Assembly: GCF_964340395.1 (NCBI RefSeq)
Contig: NC_135556.1
Location: 1,601,001-1,665,000 of the forward strand
DNA: 64,000 nucleotides
Origin: Glandiceps talaboti
Taxonomy: Eukaryota; Hemichordata; Enteropneusta; Spengelidae
Direction: 5' to 3'
Numbering within the stretch: position 1 is the stretch's first letter; each line of letters starts with the position of its first letter. The notes beneath the pieces are model-generated. The model was not told the DNA's origin. It saw only the letters and a program-made list of their open reading frames with translations, and made no database searches. Of this stretch, positions 15,001 to 28,764 are shown one piece after another. The position numbers were made by a program, and so were the translations under genes.

Positions 15001-18000
15001 TCAAGTATACAGTTTGACCTTCTTGACTCTATTAAACTTATTAGTCAAGTATACAGTTTGACTATCTTGACTCCATTAAACTTATTAGTCAAGTATACAG
15101 TTTGACTATCTTAACTCTATTAAACTTATTAGTCAAGTATACAGTTTGACCGTCTTGATTCCATTAAACTTATTAGTCAAGTATACAGTTTGACCTTCTT
15201 GACTCTATTAAACTTATTAGTCAAGTATACAGTTTGACTATCTTAACTCCATTAAACTTATTAGTCAAGTATACAGTTTGACTGTCTTGACTCTATTAAT
15301 CTTATTAGTCAAGTATACAGTTTGACCTTCTTGACTCTATTAAACTTATTAGTCAAGTATACAGTTTGACCATCTTGACTCCATTAAACTTATTAGTCAA
15401 TTATACAGTTTGACTGTCTTGATTCCATTAAACTTATTAGTCAAGTATACAGTTTGACCATCTTGACTCTATTAATCTTATTAGTCAATTATACAGTTTG
15501 ACTGTCTTGATTCCATTAAACTTATTAGTCAAGTATACAGTTTGACTGTCTTGACTCTATTAATATTATTAGTCAAGTATACAGTTTGACCATCTTGATT
15601 CCATTAAACTTATTAGTCAAGTATACAGTTTGACCATCTTGACTCCATTAAACTTATTAGTCAAGTATACAGTTTGACTGTCTTAACTCCATTAAACTTA
15701 TTAGTCAAGTATACAGTTTGACTGTCTTAACTCCATTAAACTTATTAGTCAAGTATACAGTTTGACCGTCTTGACTCTATTAATCATATTAGTCAAGTAT
15801 ACAGTTTGACCATCTTGACTCTATTAAACTTATTAGTCAAGTATACAGTTTGACCATCTTAACTCTATTAAACTTATTAGTCAAGTATACAGTTTGACCA
15901 TCTTAACTCCATTAAACTTATTAGTAAAGTATACAGTTTGACCATCTTTACTCCATTAAACTTATTAGTAACGTATACAGTTTGACCATCTTGACTCCAT
16001 TAAACTTATTAGTCAAGTATACAGTTTGACCATCTTAACTCTATTAAACTTATTAGTCAAGTATACAGCTTGACCATCTTAACTCTATTAAACTTATTAG
16101 TAAAGTATACAGTTTGACCATATTAACTCCATTAAACTTATTAGTCAAGTATACAGTTTGACCATTCTGACTCTATTAAAGTTATTAGTCAAATATACAG
16201 TTTGAGCGTCTTGACTCTATTAAACTTATTAGTCAAGTATACAGTTTGACCATCTTAACTCTATTAAACTTAGTAAAGTATACAGTTTGACCATCTTGAC
16301 TCCATTAAACTTATTAGTAAAGTATACAGTTTGACCATCTTGACTCTATTAAACTTATTAGTCAAGTATACAGTTTGACCATCTTAACTCTATTAAACTT
16401 ATTAGTAAAGTATACAGTTTGACCATCTTAACTTCATTAAACTTATTAGTAAAGTATACAGTTTGACCATCTTTACTCCATTAAACTTATTCGTAACATA
16501 TACAGTTTGACCATCTTGACACCATTAAACTTATGAGTAAAGTATACAGTTTGACCATCTTAACTCTATTAAACTTATTAGTATACAGTTTGACCATCTT
16601 AACTCTATTAAACTTATTAGTCAAGTATACAGTTTGACCTTCTTGACTCTATTAAACTTATTAGTCAAGTATACAGTTTGACCGTCTTGACTCTATTAAT
16701 CTTATTAGTCAAGTATACAGTTTGACCATCTTAACTCTATTAAACTTATTAGTCAAGTATATAGTTTGACCATCTTAACTCTATTAAACTTATTAGTCAA
16801 GTATACAGTTTGACCGTCTTAACTCTATTAAACTTATTAGTCAAGTATACAGTTTGACTATCTTAACTCTATTAAACTTATTAGTCAAGTATACAGTTTG
16901 ACCATCTTAACTCTATTAAGCTTATTAGTCAAGTATACAGTTTGACTATCTTGACTCCATTAAACTTAGTAAAGTATACAGTTTGACTCTCGATTCCATT
17001 AAACTTATTAGCCAAGTATACAGTTTGACCATCTTGACTCTATTAAACTTATTAGTCAAGTATACAGTTTGACCGTCTTGACTCTATTAAACTTATTAGT
17101 CATGTATACAGTTTGACCATCTTGATTCCATTAAACTTATTAGTCAAGGATACAGTTTGACCGTCTTGACTCTATTAAACTCATTAGTCAAGTATACAGT
17201 TTGACTATCTTGACTCCATTAAACTTATTAGTCAAGTATACAGTTTGACCATCTTAACTCCATTACACTTATTAGGCAAGTATACAGTTTGACCGTCTTG
17301 ACTCTATTAATCTTATTAGTCAAGTATACAGTTTGACCTTCTTGACTCTATTAAACTTATTAGTCAAGTATACAGTTTGACCATCTTGACTCCATTAAAT
17401 TTATTAGTCAAGTATACAGTTGGACTGTCTTGATTCCATTAAACTTATTAGTCAAGTATACAGTTTGACTGTCTTGACTCCATTAAACTTATTAGTCATG
17501 TATTCAGTTTGACCGTCTTGACTCTATTAATCTTATTAGTCAAGTATACAGTTTGACCTTCTTGACTCTATTAAACTTAGTCAAGTATACAGTTTGACCT
17601 TCTTGACTCTATTAAACTTATTAGTCAAGTATACAGTTTGGCTATCTTGACTCCATTAAACTTATTAGTCAAGTATACAGTTTGACTATCTTAACTCTAT
17701 TAAACTTATTAGTCAAGTATACAGTTTGACCGTCTTGATTCCATTAAACTTATTAGTCAAGTATACAGTTTGACCTTCTTGACTCTATTAAACTTATTAG
17801 TCAAGTATACAGTTTGACTATCTTAACTCCATTAAACTTATTAGTCAAGTATACAGTTTGACTGTCTTGACTCTATTAATCTTATTAGTCAAGTATACAG
17901 TTTGACCTTCTTGACTCTATTAAACTTATTAGTCAAGTATACAGTTTGACCATCTTGACTCCATTAAACTTATTAGTCAATTATACAGTTTGACTGTCTT

Positions 18001-21000
18001 GATTCCATTAAACTTATTAGTCAAGTATACAGTTTGACCATCTTGACTCCATTAAACTTATTAGTCAAGTATACAGTTTGACTGTCTTAACTCCATTAAA
18101 CTTATTAGTCAAGTATACAGTTTGACTGTCTTAACTCCATTAAACTTATTAGTCAAGTATACAGTTTGACCGTCTTGACTCTATTAATCATATTAGTCAA
18201 GTATACAGTTTGACCATCTTGACTCTATTAAACTTATTAGTCAAGTATACAGTTTGACCATCTTAACTCTATTAAACTTATTAGTCAAGTATACAGTTTG
18301 ACCATCTTAACTCCATTAAACTTATTAGTAAAGTATACAGTTTGACCATCTTTACTCCATTAAACTTATTAGTCAAGTATACAGTTTGACCTTCTTGACT
18401 CTATTAAACTTATTAGTCAAGTATACAGTTTGACTATCTTAACTCCATTAAACTTATTAGTCAAGTATACAGTTTGACTGTCTTGACTCTATTAATCTTA
18501 TTAGTCAAGTATACAGTTTGACCGTCTTGACTCTATTAATCTTATTAGTCAAGTATGCAGTTTGACTGTCTTAACTCCATTAAACTTATTAGTCAAGTAT
18601 ACAGTTTGACCGTCTTGACTCTATTAATCTTATTAGTCAAGTATACAGTTTGACCTTCTTGACTCTATTAAACTTATTAGTCAAGTATACAGTTTGACCA
18701 TCTTGACTCCATTAAACTTATTAGTCAAGTATACAGTTTGACTGTCTTGATTCCATTAAACTTATTAGTCAAGTATACAGTTTGACCATCTTGACTCCAT
18801 TAAACTTATTAGTCAAGTATACAGTTTGACTGTCTTGACTCCATTAAACTTATTAGTCAAGTATACAGTTTGACCTTCTTGACTCCATTAAACTTATTAG
18901 TCAAGTATACAGTTTGACCATCTTGACTCCATTAAACTTATTAGTCAAGTATACAGTTTGACTGTCTTAACTCCATTAAACTTATTAGTCAAGTATACAG
19001 TTTGACTGTCTTAACTCCATTAAACTTATTAGTCATGTATACAGTTTGACTGTCTTAACTCCATTAAACTTATTAGTCAAGTATACAGTTTGACCGTCTT
19101 GACTCTATTAATCATATTAGTCAAGTATACAGTTTGACCATCTTGACTCTATTAAACTTATTAGTCAAGTATACAGTTTGACCATCTTAACTCTATTAAA
19201 CTTATTAGTCAAGTATACAGTTTGACCATCTTAACTCCATTAAACTTATTAGTAAAGTATACAGTTTGACCATCTTTACTCCATTAAACTTATTAGTAAC
19301 GTATACAGTTTGACCATCTTGACTCCATTAAACTTATTAGTCAAGTATACAGTTTGACCATCTTAACTCTATTAAACTTATTAGTATACAGTTTGACCAT
19401 CTTAACTCTATTAAACTTATTAGTCAAGTATACAGCTTGACCATCTTAACTCTATTAAACTTATTAGTAAAGTATACAGTTTGACCATATTAACTCCATT
19501 AAACTTATTAGTCAAGTATACAGTTTGACCATTCTGACTCTATTAAAGTTATTAATCAAAAATATACAGTTTGAGCGTCTTGACTCTGTTAAACTTATTA
19601 GTCAAGTATACAGTTTGACCATCTTAACTCTATTAAACTTAGTAAAGTATACAGTTTGACCATCTTGACTCCATTAAACTTATTAGTAAAGTATACAGTT
19701 TGACCATCTTGACTCTATTAAACTTATTAGTCAAGTATACAGTTTGACCATCTTAACTCTATTAAACTTATTAGTAAAGTATACAGTTTGACCATCTTAA
19801 CTTCATTAAACTTATTAGTAAAGTATACAGTTTGACCATCTTTACTCCATTAAACTTATTCGTAACATATACAGTTTGACCATCTTGACACCATTAAACT
19901 TATGAGTAAAGTATACAGTTTGACCATCTTAACTCTATTAAACTTATTAGTATACAGTTTGACCATCTTAACTCTATTAAACTTATTAGTCAAGTATACA
20001 GTTTGACCTTCTTGACTCTATTAAACTTATTAGTCAAGTATACAGTTTGACCGTCTTGACTCTATTAATCTTATTAGTCAAGTATACAGTTTGACCATCT
20101 TAACTCTATTAAACTTATTAGTCAAGTATATAGTTTGACCATCTTAACTCTATTAAACTTATTAGTCAAGTATACAGTTTGACCGTCTTAACTCTATTAA
20201 ACTTATTAGTCAAGTATACAGTTTGACTATCTTAACTCTATTAAACTTATTAGTCAAGTATACAGTTTGACCATCTTAACTCTATTAAGCTTATTAGTCA
20301 AGTATACAGTTTGACTATCTTGACTCCATTAAACTTAGTAAAGTATACAGTTTGACTCTCGATTCCATTAAACTTATTAGCCAAGTATACAGTTTGACCA
20401 TCTTGACTCTATTAAACTTATTAGTCAAGTATACAGTTTGACCGTCTTGACTCTATTAAACTTATTAGTCATGTATACAGTTTGACCATCTTGATTCCAT
20501 TAAACTTATTAGTCAAGGATACAGTTTGACCGTCTTGACTCTATTAAACTCATTAGTCAAGTATACAGTTTGACTATCTTGACTCCATTAAACTTATTAG
20601 TCAAGTATACAGTTTGACCATCTTAACTCCATTACACTTATTAGGCAAGTATACAGTTTGACCGTCTTGACTCTATTAATCTTATTAGTCAAGTATACAG
20701 TTTGACCTTCTTGACTCTATTAAACTTATTAGTCAAGTATACAGTTTGACCATCTTGACTCCATTAAATTTATTAGTCAAGTATACAGTTGGACTGTCTT
20801 GATTCCATTAAACTTATTAGTCAAGTATACAGTTTGACCATCTTAACTCCATTACACTTATTAGGCAAGTATACAGTTTGACCGTCTTGACTCTATTAAT
20901 CTTATTAGTCAAGTATACAGTTTGACCATCTTGACTCCATTAAACTTATTAGTCAAGTATACAGTTTGACTGTCTTAACTCTATTAAACTTATTAGTCAA

Positions 21001-24000
21001 GTATACAGTTTGACCATCTTGACTCCATTAAATTTATTAGTCAAGTATACAGTTGGACTGTCTTGATTCCATTAAACTTATTAGTCAAGTATACAGTTTG
21101 ACCATCTTGACTCCATTAAATTTATTAGTCAAGTATACAGTTTGACCATCTTGACTCTATTAAACTTATTAGTCAAGTATACAGTTTGACTGTCTTGATT
21201 CCATTAAACTTATTAGTCAAGTATACAGTTTGACTATCTTAACTCTATTAAACTTATTAGTCAAGTATACAGTTTGACCGTCTTGATTCCATTAAACTTA
21301 TTAGTCAAGTATACAGTTTGACCTTCTTGACTCTATTAAACTTATTAGTCAAGTATACAGTTTGACTATCTTGACTCCATTAAACTTATTAGTTAAGTAT
21401 ACAGTTTGACCGTCTTAACTCCATTAAACTTATTAGTAAAGTATACAGTTTGACCATCTTTACTCCATTAAACTTATTCGTAACATATACAGTTTGACCA
21501 TCTTGACACCATTAAACTTATGAGTAAAGTATACAGTTTGACCATCTTAACTCTATTAAACTTATTAGTATACAGTTTGACCATCTTAACTCTATTAAAC
21601 TTATTAGTCAAGTATACAGTTTGACCTTCTTGACTCTATTAAACTTATTAGTCAAGTATACAGTTTGACCGTCTTGACTCTATTAATCTTATTAGTCAAG
21701 TATACAGTTTGACCATCTTAACTCTATTAAACTTATTAGTCAAGTATATAGTTTGACCATCTTAACTCTATTAAACTTATTAGTCAAGTATACAGTTTGA
21801 CCGTCTTAACTCTATTAAACTTATTAGTCAAGTATACAGTTTGACTATCTTAACTCTATTAAACTTATTAGTCAAGTATACAGTTTGACCATCTTAACTC
21901 TATTAAGCTTATTAGTCAAGTATACAGTTTGACTATCTTGACTCCATTAAACTTAGTAAAGTATACAGTTTGACTCTCGATTCCATTAAACTTATTAGCC
22001 AAGTATACAATTTGACCATCTTGACTCTATTAAACTTATTAGTCAAGTATACAGTTTGACCGTCTTGACTCTATTAAACTTATTAGTCATGTATACAGTT
22101 TGACCATCTTGATTCCATTAAACTTATTAGTCAAGGATACAGTTTGACCGTCTTGACTCTATTAAACTCATTAGTCAAGTATACAGTTTGACTATCTTGA
22201 CTCCATTAAACTTATTAGTCAAGTATACAGTTTGACCATCTTAACTCCATTACACTTATTAGGCAAGTATACAGTTTGACCGTCTTGACTCTATTAATCT
22301 TATTAGTCAAGTATACAGTTTGACCTTCTTGACTCTATTAAACTTATTAGTCAAGTATACAGTTTGACCATCTTGACTCCATTAAATTTATTAGTCAAGT
22401 ATACAGTTTGACCATCTTGACTCCATTAAACTTATTAGTCAAGTATACAGTTTGACTATCTTAACTCCATTACACTTATTAGGCAAGTATACAGTTTGAC
22501 CGTCTTGACTCTATTAATCTTATTAGTCAAGTATACAGTTGGACTGTCTTGATTCCATTAAACTTATTAGTCAAGTATACAGTTTGACCATCTTGACTCC
22601 ATTAAATTTATTAGTCAAGTATACAGTTTGACTGTCTTAACTCCATTACACTTATTAGGCAAGTATACAGTTTGATCGTCTTGACTCTATTAATCTTATT
22701 AGTCAATTATACAGTTGGACTGTCTTGATTCCATTAAACTTATTAGTCAAGTATACAGTTTGACCATCTTGACTCCATTAAATTTATTAGTCAAGTATAC
22801 AGTTTGACTGTCTTAACTCCATTACACTTATTAGGCAAGTATACAGTTTGACCGTCTTGACTCTATTAATCTTATTAGTCAAGTATACAGTTTGACCTTC
22901 TTGACTCTATTAAACTTATTAGTCAAGTATACAGTTTGACCATCTTGACTCCATTAAATTTATTAGTCAAGTATACAGTTTGACCATCTTGACTCCATTA
23001 CACTTATTAGTCAAGTATACAGTTTGACCATCTTGACTCCATTAAACTTATTAGTCAAGTATACAGTTTGACCTTCTTGACTCTATTAAACTTATTAGTC
23101 AAGTATACAGTTTGACTGTCTTGATTCCATTAAACTTATTAGTCAAGTATACAGTTTGACCATCTTAACTCCATTAAACTTATTAGTCAAGTATACAGTT
23201 TGACCATCTTGACTCCATTAAACTTATTAGTCAAGTATACAGTTTGACCGTCTTGACTCCATTAAACTTATTAGTCAAGTATACAGTTTGACCATCTTAA
23301 CTCCATTACACTTATTAGGCAAGTATACAGTTTGACCGTCTTGACTCTATTAATCTTATTAGTCAAGTATACAGTTTGACCATCTTGACTCCATTAAACT
23401 TATTAGTCAAGTATACAGTTTGACTGTCTTAACTCTATTAAACTTATTAGTCAAGTATACAGTTTGACCATCTTGACTCCATTAAATTTATTAGTCAAGT
23501 ATACAGTTGGACTGTCTTGATTCCATTAAACTTATTAGTCAAGTATACAGTTTGACCATCTTGACTCCATTAAATTTATTAGTCAAGTATACAGTTTGAC
23601 CATCTTGACTCCATTAAATTTATTAGTCAAGTATACAGTTTGACTGTCTTGATTCCATTAAACTTATTAGTCAAGTATACAGTTTGACTGTCTTAACTCT
23701 ATTAAACTTATTAGTCAAGTATACAGTTTGACTGTCTTGATTCCATTAAACTTATTAGTCAAGTATACAGTTTGACTATCTTAACTCTATTAAACTTATT
23801 AGTCAAGTATACAGTTTGACTATCTTGACTCCATTAAACTTATTAGTCAAGTATACAGTTTGACAGTCTTGACTCTATTAAACTTATTAGTCAAGTATAC
23901 AGTTTGACTGTCTTGATTCCATTAAACTTATTAGTCAAGTATACAGTTTGACTATCTTAACTCTATTAAACTTATTAGTCAAGTATACAGTTTGACCGTC

Positions 24001-27000
24001 TTGATTCCATTAAACTTATTAGTCAAGTATACAGTTTGACCTTCTTGACTCTATTAAACTTATTAGTCAAGTATACAGTTTGACTATCTTGACTCCATTA
24101 AACTTATTAGTTAAGTATACAGTTTGACCGTCTTAACTCCATTAAACTTATTAGTCAAGTATACAGTTTGACTGTCTTGACTGTATTAATCTTATTAGTC
24201 AAGTATACAGTTTGACCGTCTTGACTCTATTAATCTTATTAGTCAAGTATACAGTTTGACCTTCTTGACTCTATTAAACTTATTAGTCAAGTATACAGTT
24301 TGACCATCTTGACTCCATTAAACTTATTAGTCAAGTATGCAGTTTGACTGTCTTAACTCCATTACACTTATTAGGCAAGTATACAGTTTGACCGTCTTGA
24401 CTCTATTAATCTTATTAGTCAAGTATACAGTTTGACCTTCTTGACTCTATTAAACTTATTAGTCATGTATACAGTTTGACCATCTTGACTCCATTAAACT
24501 TATTAGTCAAGTATGCAGTTTGACTGTCTTAACTCCATTACACTTATTAGGCAAGTATACAGTTTGACCGTCTTGACTCTATTAATCTTATTAGTCAAGT
24601 ATACAGTTTGACCTTCTTGACTCTATTAAACTTATTAGTCATGTATACAGTTTGACCATCTTGATTCCATTAAACTTATTAGTCAAGGATACAGTTTGAC
24701 TGTCTTGACTCCATTAAACTTATTAGTCAAGTATACAGTTGGACTGTCTTGATTCCATTAAACTTAGTAAAGTATACAGTTTGACTCTCGATTCCAGTAA
24801 ACTTATTAGCCAAGTATACAGTTTGACCATCTTGACTCTATTAAACTTATTAGTCAAGTATACAGTTTGACCGTCTTGACTCTATTAAACTTATTAGTCA
24901 TGTATACAGTTTGACCGTCTTGATTCCATTAAACTTATTAGTCAAGGATACAGTTTGACCGTCTTGACTCTATTAAACTTATTAGTCAAGTATACAGTTT
25001 GACTATCTTGACTCCATTAAACTTATTAGTCAAGTATACAGTTTGACCATCTTAACTCCATTACACTTATTAGGCAAGTATACAGTTTGACCGTCTTGAC
25101 TCTATTAATCTTATTAGTCAAGTATACAGTTTGACCTTCTTGACTCTATTAAACTTATTAGTCAAGTATACAGTTTGACCATCTTGACTCCATTAAACTT
25201 ATTAGTCAAGTATACAGTTTGACTATCTTAACTCCATTACACTTATTAGTCAAGTATACAGTTTGACCGTCTTGACTCTATTAATCTTATTAGTCAAGTA
25301 TACAGTTTGACCTTCTTGACTCCATTAAACTTATTAGTCAAGTATACAGTTTGACCATCTTAACTCCATTACACTTATTAGTCAAGTATACAGTTTGACC
25401 GTCTTGACTCTATTAATCTTATTAGTCAAGTATACAGTTTGACCTTCTTGACTCTATTAAACTTATTAGTCAAGTATACAGTTTGACCATCTTGACTCCA
25501 TTACACTTATTAGTCAAGTATACAGTTTGACCTTCTTGACTCTATTAATCTTATTAGTCAAGTATACAGTTTGACTATCTTGACTCCATTAAACTTATTA
25601 GTAAAGTATACAGTTTGACTGTCTTGATTCCATTAAACTTATTAGTCAAGTATACAGTTTGACCATCTTGACTCCATTAAACTTATTAGTCAAGTATACA
25701 GTTTGACCATCTTAACTCTATTAAACTTATTAGTCAAGTATACAGTTTGACCGTCTTGATTCCATTAAACTTATTAGTCAAGTATACAGTTTGACTATCT
25801 TGACTCCATTAAACTTATTAGTAAAGTATACAGTTTGACTGTCTTGATTCCATTAAACTTATTAGTCAAGTATACAGTTTGACCTTCTTGACTCCATTAA
25901 ACTTATTAGTCAAGTATACAGTTTGACCATCTTAACTCTATTAAACTTATTAGTCAAGTATACAGTTTGACCGTCTTGATTCCATTAAACTTATTAGTCA
26001 AGTATACAGTTTGACCTTCTTGACTCTATTAAACTTATTAGTCAAGTATACAGTTTGACTATCTTAACTCTATTAAACTTATTAGTCAAGTATACAGTTT
26101 GACCGTCTTGATTCCATTAAACTTATTAGTCAAGTATACAGTTTGATCTTCTTGACTCTATTAAACTTATTAGTCAAGTATACAGTTTGACTATCTTGAC
26201 TCCATTAAACTTATTAGTTAAGTATACAGTTTGACCATCTTAACTCCATTAAACTTATTAGTCAAGTATACAGTTTGACTGTCTTGACTGTATTAATCTT
26301 ATTAGTCAAGTATACAGTTTGACCGTCTTGACTCTATTAATCTTATTAGTCAAGTATACAGTTTGACCTTCTTGACTCTATTAAACTTATTAGTCAAGTA
26401 TACAGTTTGACCATCTTGACTCCATTAAACTTATTAGTCAAGTATGCAGTTTGACTGTCTTAACTCCATTAAACTTATTAGTCAAGTATACAGTTTGACC
26501 GTCTTGACTCTATTAATCTTATTAGTCAAGTATACAGTTTGACCTTCTTGACTCTATTAAACTTATTAGTCAAGTATACAGTTTGACCATCTTGACTCCA
26601 TTAAACTTATTAGTCAAGTATACAGTTTGACTGTCTTGATTCCATTAAACTTATTAGTCAAGTATACAGTTTGACCATCTTGACTCCATTAAACTTATTA
26701 GTCAAGTATACAGTTTGACTGTCTTAACTCCATTAAACTTATTAGTCAAGTATACAGTTTGACTATCTTGACTCCATTAAACTTATTAGTCAAGTATACA
26801 GTTTGACTGTCTTGACTCTATTAAACTTATTAGTCAAGTATACAGTTTGACTGTCTTAACTCCATTAAACTTATTAGTCAAGTATACAGTTTGACTATCT
26901 TGACTCCATTAAACTTATTAGTCAAGTATACAGTTTGACCGTCTTGACTCTATTAATCATATTAGTCAAGTATACAGTTTGACCTTCTTGACTCTATTAA

Positions 27001-27488
27001 ACTTATTAGTCAAGTATACAGTTTGACCATCTTAACTCTATTAAACTTATTAGTCAACTATACAGTTTGACCATCTTAACTCCATTAAACTTATTAGTCA
27101 AGTATACAGTTTGCCCGTCTTGACTCTATTAATCTTATTAGTCAAGTATACAGTTTTACCTTCTTGACTCTATTAATCTTATTAGTCAAGTATACTTTTT
27201 GACCATCTTAACTCTATTAAACTTATTAGTCAAGTATACAGTTTGACCGTCTTGACTCTATTAATCTTATTAGTCAAGTATACAGTTTGACTATCTTAAC
27301 CCCATTAAACTTATTAGTCAAGTATACAGTTTGACAGTCTTGACTCCATTAAACTTATTAGTCAAGTATACGGTTTGACCGTCTTGACTCTATTAATCTT
27401 ATTATCAAGTATACAGTTTGACTATCTTAACTGTATTAAACTTATTAGTCAAGTATACGGTTTGACCGTCTTGATGAAACTTATTAGT
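1..27488. repeat. 44-bp satellite array, about 620 units
   Basis: The array is head-to-tail copies of a 44-bp AT-rich unit with landmarks AAGTATACAGTTTGAC, CTTGACTC and ATTAAACTTATTAGTC. Most units differ at a few recurrent sites (CCGTC, CTGTC, CCATC or CTTC; TCCATT or TCTATT; AAACTT or AATCTT). Shorter 39-bp units recur, lacking either TATTA (AAACTTAGTC) or CAAGT (ATTAGTATACAG). Stop codons interrupt every frame, so it is not coding. Each unit has a small dyad, AGTCAA ... TTGACT, around the GTATAC palindrome. The array lies upstream of a Pirin exon on the same strand and is probably intronic, but the preceding exon is outside the window so this is inferred. The left edge of the array is not reached. 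Confidence 0.97.
14150..18048. repeat. Higher-order duplication inside the 44-bp satellite
   Basis: Positions about 14150-15468 and 16730-18048 match at an exact 2,580-bp offset with only a couple of substitutions seen (for example CTACTAA/CTATTAA near 14247/16827 and GACTATC/GGCTATC near 15060/17640). The rare variant ACTCTCGATTCC marks this block at about 14406 and 16986, and again near 20356, 21974 and 24786. This shows duplication of blocks of dozens of units rather than single-unit slippage only. Confidence 0.85.
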
Positions 27489-28472
27489 CCAACTATTACA
27501 TACCAACATTCACCAACTATTACATACCAACATTTACCAACTATTACATACCAACATTCACCAACTAGTACATACCAACATTCACCAACTATTACATACC
27601 AACATTCACCAACTATTACATACCAACATTCACCAACTAGTACATACCAACATTCACCAACTAGTACATACCAACATTCACCAACTATTACATACCAACA
27701 TTCACCAACTATTACCTACCAACATTCACCAACTATTACATACCAACATTCACCAACTATTACATACCAACATTCACCAACTATTACATACCACCATTCA
27801 CCAACTATTACTTACCAACATTCACCAACTAGTACATACCAACACTCACCAACTATTACATACCACCATTCACCAACTATTACATACCAACATTCACCAA
27901 CTAGTACATACCAACATTCACCAACTATTACATACCAACATTTACCAACTATTACATACCAACATTCACCAACTAGTACATACCAACATTCACCAACTAT
28001 TACATACCAACATTCACCAACTATTACATACCAACATTCACCAACTATTACTTACCAACATTCACCAACTAGTACATACCAACATTCACCAACTATTACA
28101 TACCAACATTCACCAACTATTACATACCAACATTTACCAACTATTACATACCAACATTCACCAACTAGTACATACCAACATTCACCAACTAGTACATACC
28201 AACATTCACCAACTATTACATACCAACATTCACCAACTATTACATACCAACATTCACCAACTATTACATACCAACATTCACCAACTAGTACATACCAACA
28301 TTCACCAACTATTACATACCAACATTCACCAACTAGTACATACCAACATTCACCAACTAGTACATACCAACATTCACCAACTATTACATACCAACATTTA
28401 CCAACTAGTACATACCAACATTCACCAACTAGTACATACCAACATTCACCAACTAGTACATACCAACATTCA
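27489..28472. repeat. 24-bp minisatellite, 41 units
   Basis: There are exactly 41 copies of a 24-bp unit (CCAACTATTACATACCAACA plus TTCA), abutting the end of the 44-bp satellite. Variants are CTAGTACATA for CTATTACATA, CATTTA for CATTCA, and CACCA for CAACA. Because 24 is a multiple of three and the unit lacks stops, a long frame (SPTITYQH)n stays open through it. It ends at a stop at 28529, before the Pirin acceptor at 28557-28558, so I treat it as intronic and non-coding. The array ends 86 bp upstream of the exon. Confidence 0.95.
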
Positions 28473-28558
28473 ATATTAGTATCTGTAAATAAGTTATCAA
28501 ATATTACTGTTATTGTTAGTCATAATTAAAACATATCTTATCCTTTTTTCAATTCTAG

Positions 28559-28625
28559 GATTCTAAACTGTGCCATTTTGTATTGATAGCTGGTAAGCCG
28601 ATAAAAGAACCATTAGTATGGGATG
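28559..28625 (+). CDS. Pirin, penultimate coding exon
   Basis: This is an internal exon of 67 nt. The acceptor is a pyrimidine-rich TTTTTTCAATTCTAG ending at 28558, and the donor is G|GTATGT at 28626. Read from phase 0 it gives DSKLCHFVLIAGKPIKEPLV followed by WD, and it leaves one base of a Gly codon for the next exon. The AGKPIKEP segment, continued across the splice by GPFVMN, is characteristic of the C-terminal cupin half of Pirin, an iron-binding nuclear bicupin protein known as a transcriptional cofactor. Earlier exons with the N-terminal cupin and metal ligands are left of the window. The match is by remembered family motifs, not by a search. Confidence 0.88.
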
Positions 28626-28764
28626 GTATGTTTTCCTCTTATCTCTATATTAAAAATAAGTCACACAGCTGAAGGGAGATTTCTTTGTCCATTATTGGTA
28701 CCTGCGATACAAGTTTGCCTCATCATCAAAATGATAATCATTCAATAAAATTTCTTATTTAGTT

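Noticed and set aside
1-27488. CRISPR-like array
   Set aside because: Repeats are directly adjacent with no unique spacers, and the context is eukaryotic; this is a satellite.
27375-28529. 384-codon SPTITYQH repeat protein
   Set aside because: Product of a 24-bp tandem repeat. It begins inside the 44-bp satellite and ends before the Pirin splice acceptor.
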